From the NCBI GenBank assembly GCA_015067375.1, contig SVMQ01000123.1:1-6797 (forward strand): a stretch of DNA of 6,797 bases, given 5' to 3'. Source of the stretch: Oscillospiraceae bacterium (lineage in GTDB: Bacteria > Bacillota > Clostridia > Oscillospirales > Ruminococcaceae). Positions within the stretch are counted from its first letter, which is position 1; each line of letters begins with the position of its first letter. The position numbers and the translations under genes are program-made. The notes beneath the pieces were generated by a model, which worked only from the letters and a program-made list of their open reading frames with translations, was not told the DNA's origin and ran no database searches. Positions 5,352 to 6,797 of the stretch are shown piece by piece.

Positions 5352-6665
5352 TTGGATCTTTCAGCATTTCGTGAGGAAATAACTAAATACGATACCTTCC
5401 GCTATATGGGCAAGATTGAGAAGATAGTCGGCATGACCATCGAAGCGAGCGGTCCTACCTGTAATATCGGTGATGTCTGCCGCATATACTCGAAGGATAT
5501 GCAGTCCTTTATCCATGCGGAGGTCGTTGGCTTCAACAAGGAGAACATCCTGCTGATGCCGTACACCGAGATCGAGGGCATAGGCCCGGGAAGCATCGTT
5601 GACAACACGGGCGACAAGCTCATGCTTAACGTTGGCGACGGACTTATCGGCCGCATCGTGGATGCGACCGGCAATCCGCTTGACGGCGGAGAGCAGCCCT
5701 ATTGCCCCGATACTATCTCGATCACGGGTATCCCCGTAAACCCCTTTACAAGACCACCTATCAAGGAGACAATACAGCTTGGCGTCAAGGCAATAGACGG
5801 TATGCTCACCATGGGCAAGGGTCAGAGAATGGGCATCTTCGCAGGCTCGGGCGTTGGTAAGTCAACGCTCATGGGCATGATCGCGAGGAAGGTAAAGGCT
5901 GACATCAACGTTATTGCGCTGGTAGGAGAGAGAGGACGTGAGGTGCGTGAGTTTATCGAGCGTGACCTCGGCCCTGAGGGCATGGCTCGTTCCGTGCTTG
6001 TCGTGGCGACATCCGATCAGCCTGCAATGATGCGAAGCAAGTGTCCGCTTACCGCGACTGCGATAGCGGAGTACTTCATGAAGCAGGGCAAGGATGTGCT
6101 GCTGATGATGGACAGTCTGACGCGTTACGCTATGGCGCTGCGCGAAGTGGGTCTGTCAGTAGGCGAGCCGCCTATCGCGAGAGGCTATACGCCATCCATC
6201 TACAGCAATATGCCAAAGTTGCTGGAGCGTGCGGGAAACTTCCCCGAAGGCTCTATCACAGGTATATACACCGTACTAGTTGAGGGTGACGACACCAACG
6301 AGCCTATTGCGGATACCGTGCGAGGTATCATAGACGGACATATCATCCTGTCGAGAAAGATAGCCGCACAGAACCATTATCCCGCGATCGACGTACTGCA
6401 GAGCGTCAGCCGACTTATGTCGGAGATAGCGATACCTGAGCACAAGGAGGCTGCAGGTCAGCTGAGAAATCTGCTTTCACTCTACAATAACAACTACGAT
6501 CTGATCTCTATCGGCGCATACAAGCACGGCACCAACCCTGCACTGGATGAGGCGATAAGGAAGATCGACAGGATAAACGAGTTCCTCATGCAGAGGGTCG
6601 AGGAGGCGTACAGCCTTGAAGAAACGGTGCAGCTTCTTCTGCACGCAGTAAGCAACGAAAAATGA
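5352..6665 (+). CDS. fliI: Flagellum-specific type III export ATPase FliI (TTG start)
   Basis: FliI hydrolyses ATP at the base of the flagellar export apparatus to help unload and unfold export substrates, working as a hexamer resembling the F1 beta ring. The 437-residue product has normal length. The N-terminal beta-barrel region includes the G-x-V-x-x-ATGNPLDGG stretch. The Walker A loop is AGSGVGKST (164-172, with Lys170). The catalytic glutamate region is VGERGREVREF, with Glu193. Walker B is VLLMMDSLTRYA, with Asp254, followed by the family signature GEPPIARGYTPSIYSNMPKL and LLERAG. SVSR with Arg354 is the likely arginine finger. All key residues are present, so the enzyme should be active. 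The GYTPS signature and operon position separate it from the F1 and V1 ATPases. fliH ends 23 bases upstream, and the stop codon overlaps the fliJ ribosome site. Confidence 0.97.
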   Translation: MDLSAFREEITKYDTFRYMGKIEKIVGMTIEASGPTCNIGDVCRIYSKDMQSFIHAEVVGFNKENILLMPYTEIEGIGPGSIVDNTGDKLMLNVGDGLIGRIVDATGNPLDGGEQPYCPDTISITGIPVNPFTRPPIKETIQLGVKAIDGMLTMGKGQRMGIFAGSGVGKSTLMGMIARKVKADINVIALVGERGREVREFIERDLGPEGMARSVLVVATSDQPAMMRSKCPLTATAIAEYFMKQGKDVLLMMDSLTRYAMALREVGLSVGEPPIARGYTPSIYSNMPKLLERAGNFPEGSITGIYTVLVEGDDTNEPIADTVRGIIDGHIILSRKIAAQNHYPAIDVLQSVSRLMSEIAIPEHKEAAGQLRNLLSLYNNNYDLISIGAYKHGTNPALDEAIRKIDRINEFLMQRVEEAYSLEETVQLLLHAVSNEK

Positions 6666-6676
6666 GGTGAGCGGCG

Positions 6677-6788
6677 ATGAAAAAATTTCAGTTTACGCTG
6701 CAGAAGCTCATGGACTACCGCGAGCAGGAGCTTGACCGTCAGAAGAACACGCTGAACGCTTTGCGCGGCGAGCTGAACAAGATAGAAT
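6677..6788 (+). CDS. fliJ: Start of flagellar export protein FliJ (partial, cut by contig end)
   Basis: FliJ is a small coiled-coil protein that inserts into the FliI hexamer like the F1 gamma subunit and links it to the export gate. Thirty-seven codons are readable. The peptide opens MKKFQFTLQKLMDYREQELD, matching the family start (F-x-F-x-LxxLLxxRexxE), and continues as a charged helix. GAGGTGA at 6664-6670 is the ribosome site and overlaps the fliI TGA, suggesting coupled translation. A TAG at 6788-6790 appears to end the frame. However, its last two bases belong to a terminal AGATCGGAA that matches the Illumina adapter. The gene is therefore best read as partial rather than broken, with real sequence ending near 6788. 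FliJ is normally about 145 residues. Confidence 0.85.
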
Positions 6789-6797
6789 AGATCGGAA
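6789..6797 (+). other. Probable Illumina adapter remnant at the contig end
   Basis: The last nine bases, AGATCGGAA, are identical to the first nine of the common TruSeq read-through adapter (AGATCGGAAGAGC). They sit exactly at the end of the sequence, where untrimmed read ends accumulate, and they introduce an otherwise unexpected stop in fliJ. Confidence 0.85.

Noticed and set aside
6677..6790. fliJ as a pseudogene with a premature stop
   Set aside because: The stop is formed partly by the likely adapter remnant at the contig end, so there is no good evidence of a real mutation.
1..6797. CRISPR array, tRNA or rRNA gene, insertion sequence, or novel defence-type system
   Set aside because: No spaced repeat array, structural RNA signature, or transposase-like or defence-like protein is visible. 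From 412 on, the window is fully explained by standard flagellar genes.

Overview
The window is a flagellar basal-body and type III export operon. Seven complete genes and the start of an eighth lie head to tail on the + strand, in the order flgB-flgC-fliE-fliF-fliG-fliH-fliI-fliJ. This order, the strong GGAGG-type ribosome sites, two consecutive TTG starts and a consensus vegetative (sigma-A type) promoter fit a Gram-positive Firmicute. About 50% GC in the genes and free use of ATA and AGA codons suggest a gut-type clostridium (Oscillospirales or Lachnospirales-like). The family-level placement is an inference and only moderately supported.

Layout. Bases 1-221 hold the AT-rich 3' end of an unrecognised gene that runs in from the left edge. 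Bases 222-411 are an AT-rich intergenic region. It holds a possible weak terminator, a 13-bp direct repeat shared with the upstream gene, an A-tract, a TTGCAA-17-TATAAT promoter, and a perfect inverted repeat close to the predicted transcript start. From 412 to the right edge genes are packed tightly, with gaps of 11-36 nt. The exception is a 75-nt gap between fliE and fliF, which holds two hairpins just ahead of the fliF ribosome site.

Function. FlgB and FlgC are proximal-rod proteins and FliE joins the rod to the MS ring. FliF forms the MS ring. FliG sits on the ring's cytoplasmic face as the rotor (torque) component. FliH, FliI and FliJ are the regulator, ATPase and stalk of the flagellar export machine. 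The module is ordinary in content and I see no undescribed system in it.

The main point for a reader is technical. The last nine bases, AGATCGGAA, equal the start of the Illumina TruSeq adapter. The stop codon that appears to cut fliJ to 37 codons is made partly from those bases, so it is very probably an artefact of the contig end. Other points worth a look are the promoter and leader structures, the fliE-fliF hairpins, and a FliG torque helix with Ala at a usually acidic position.
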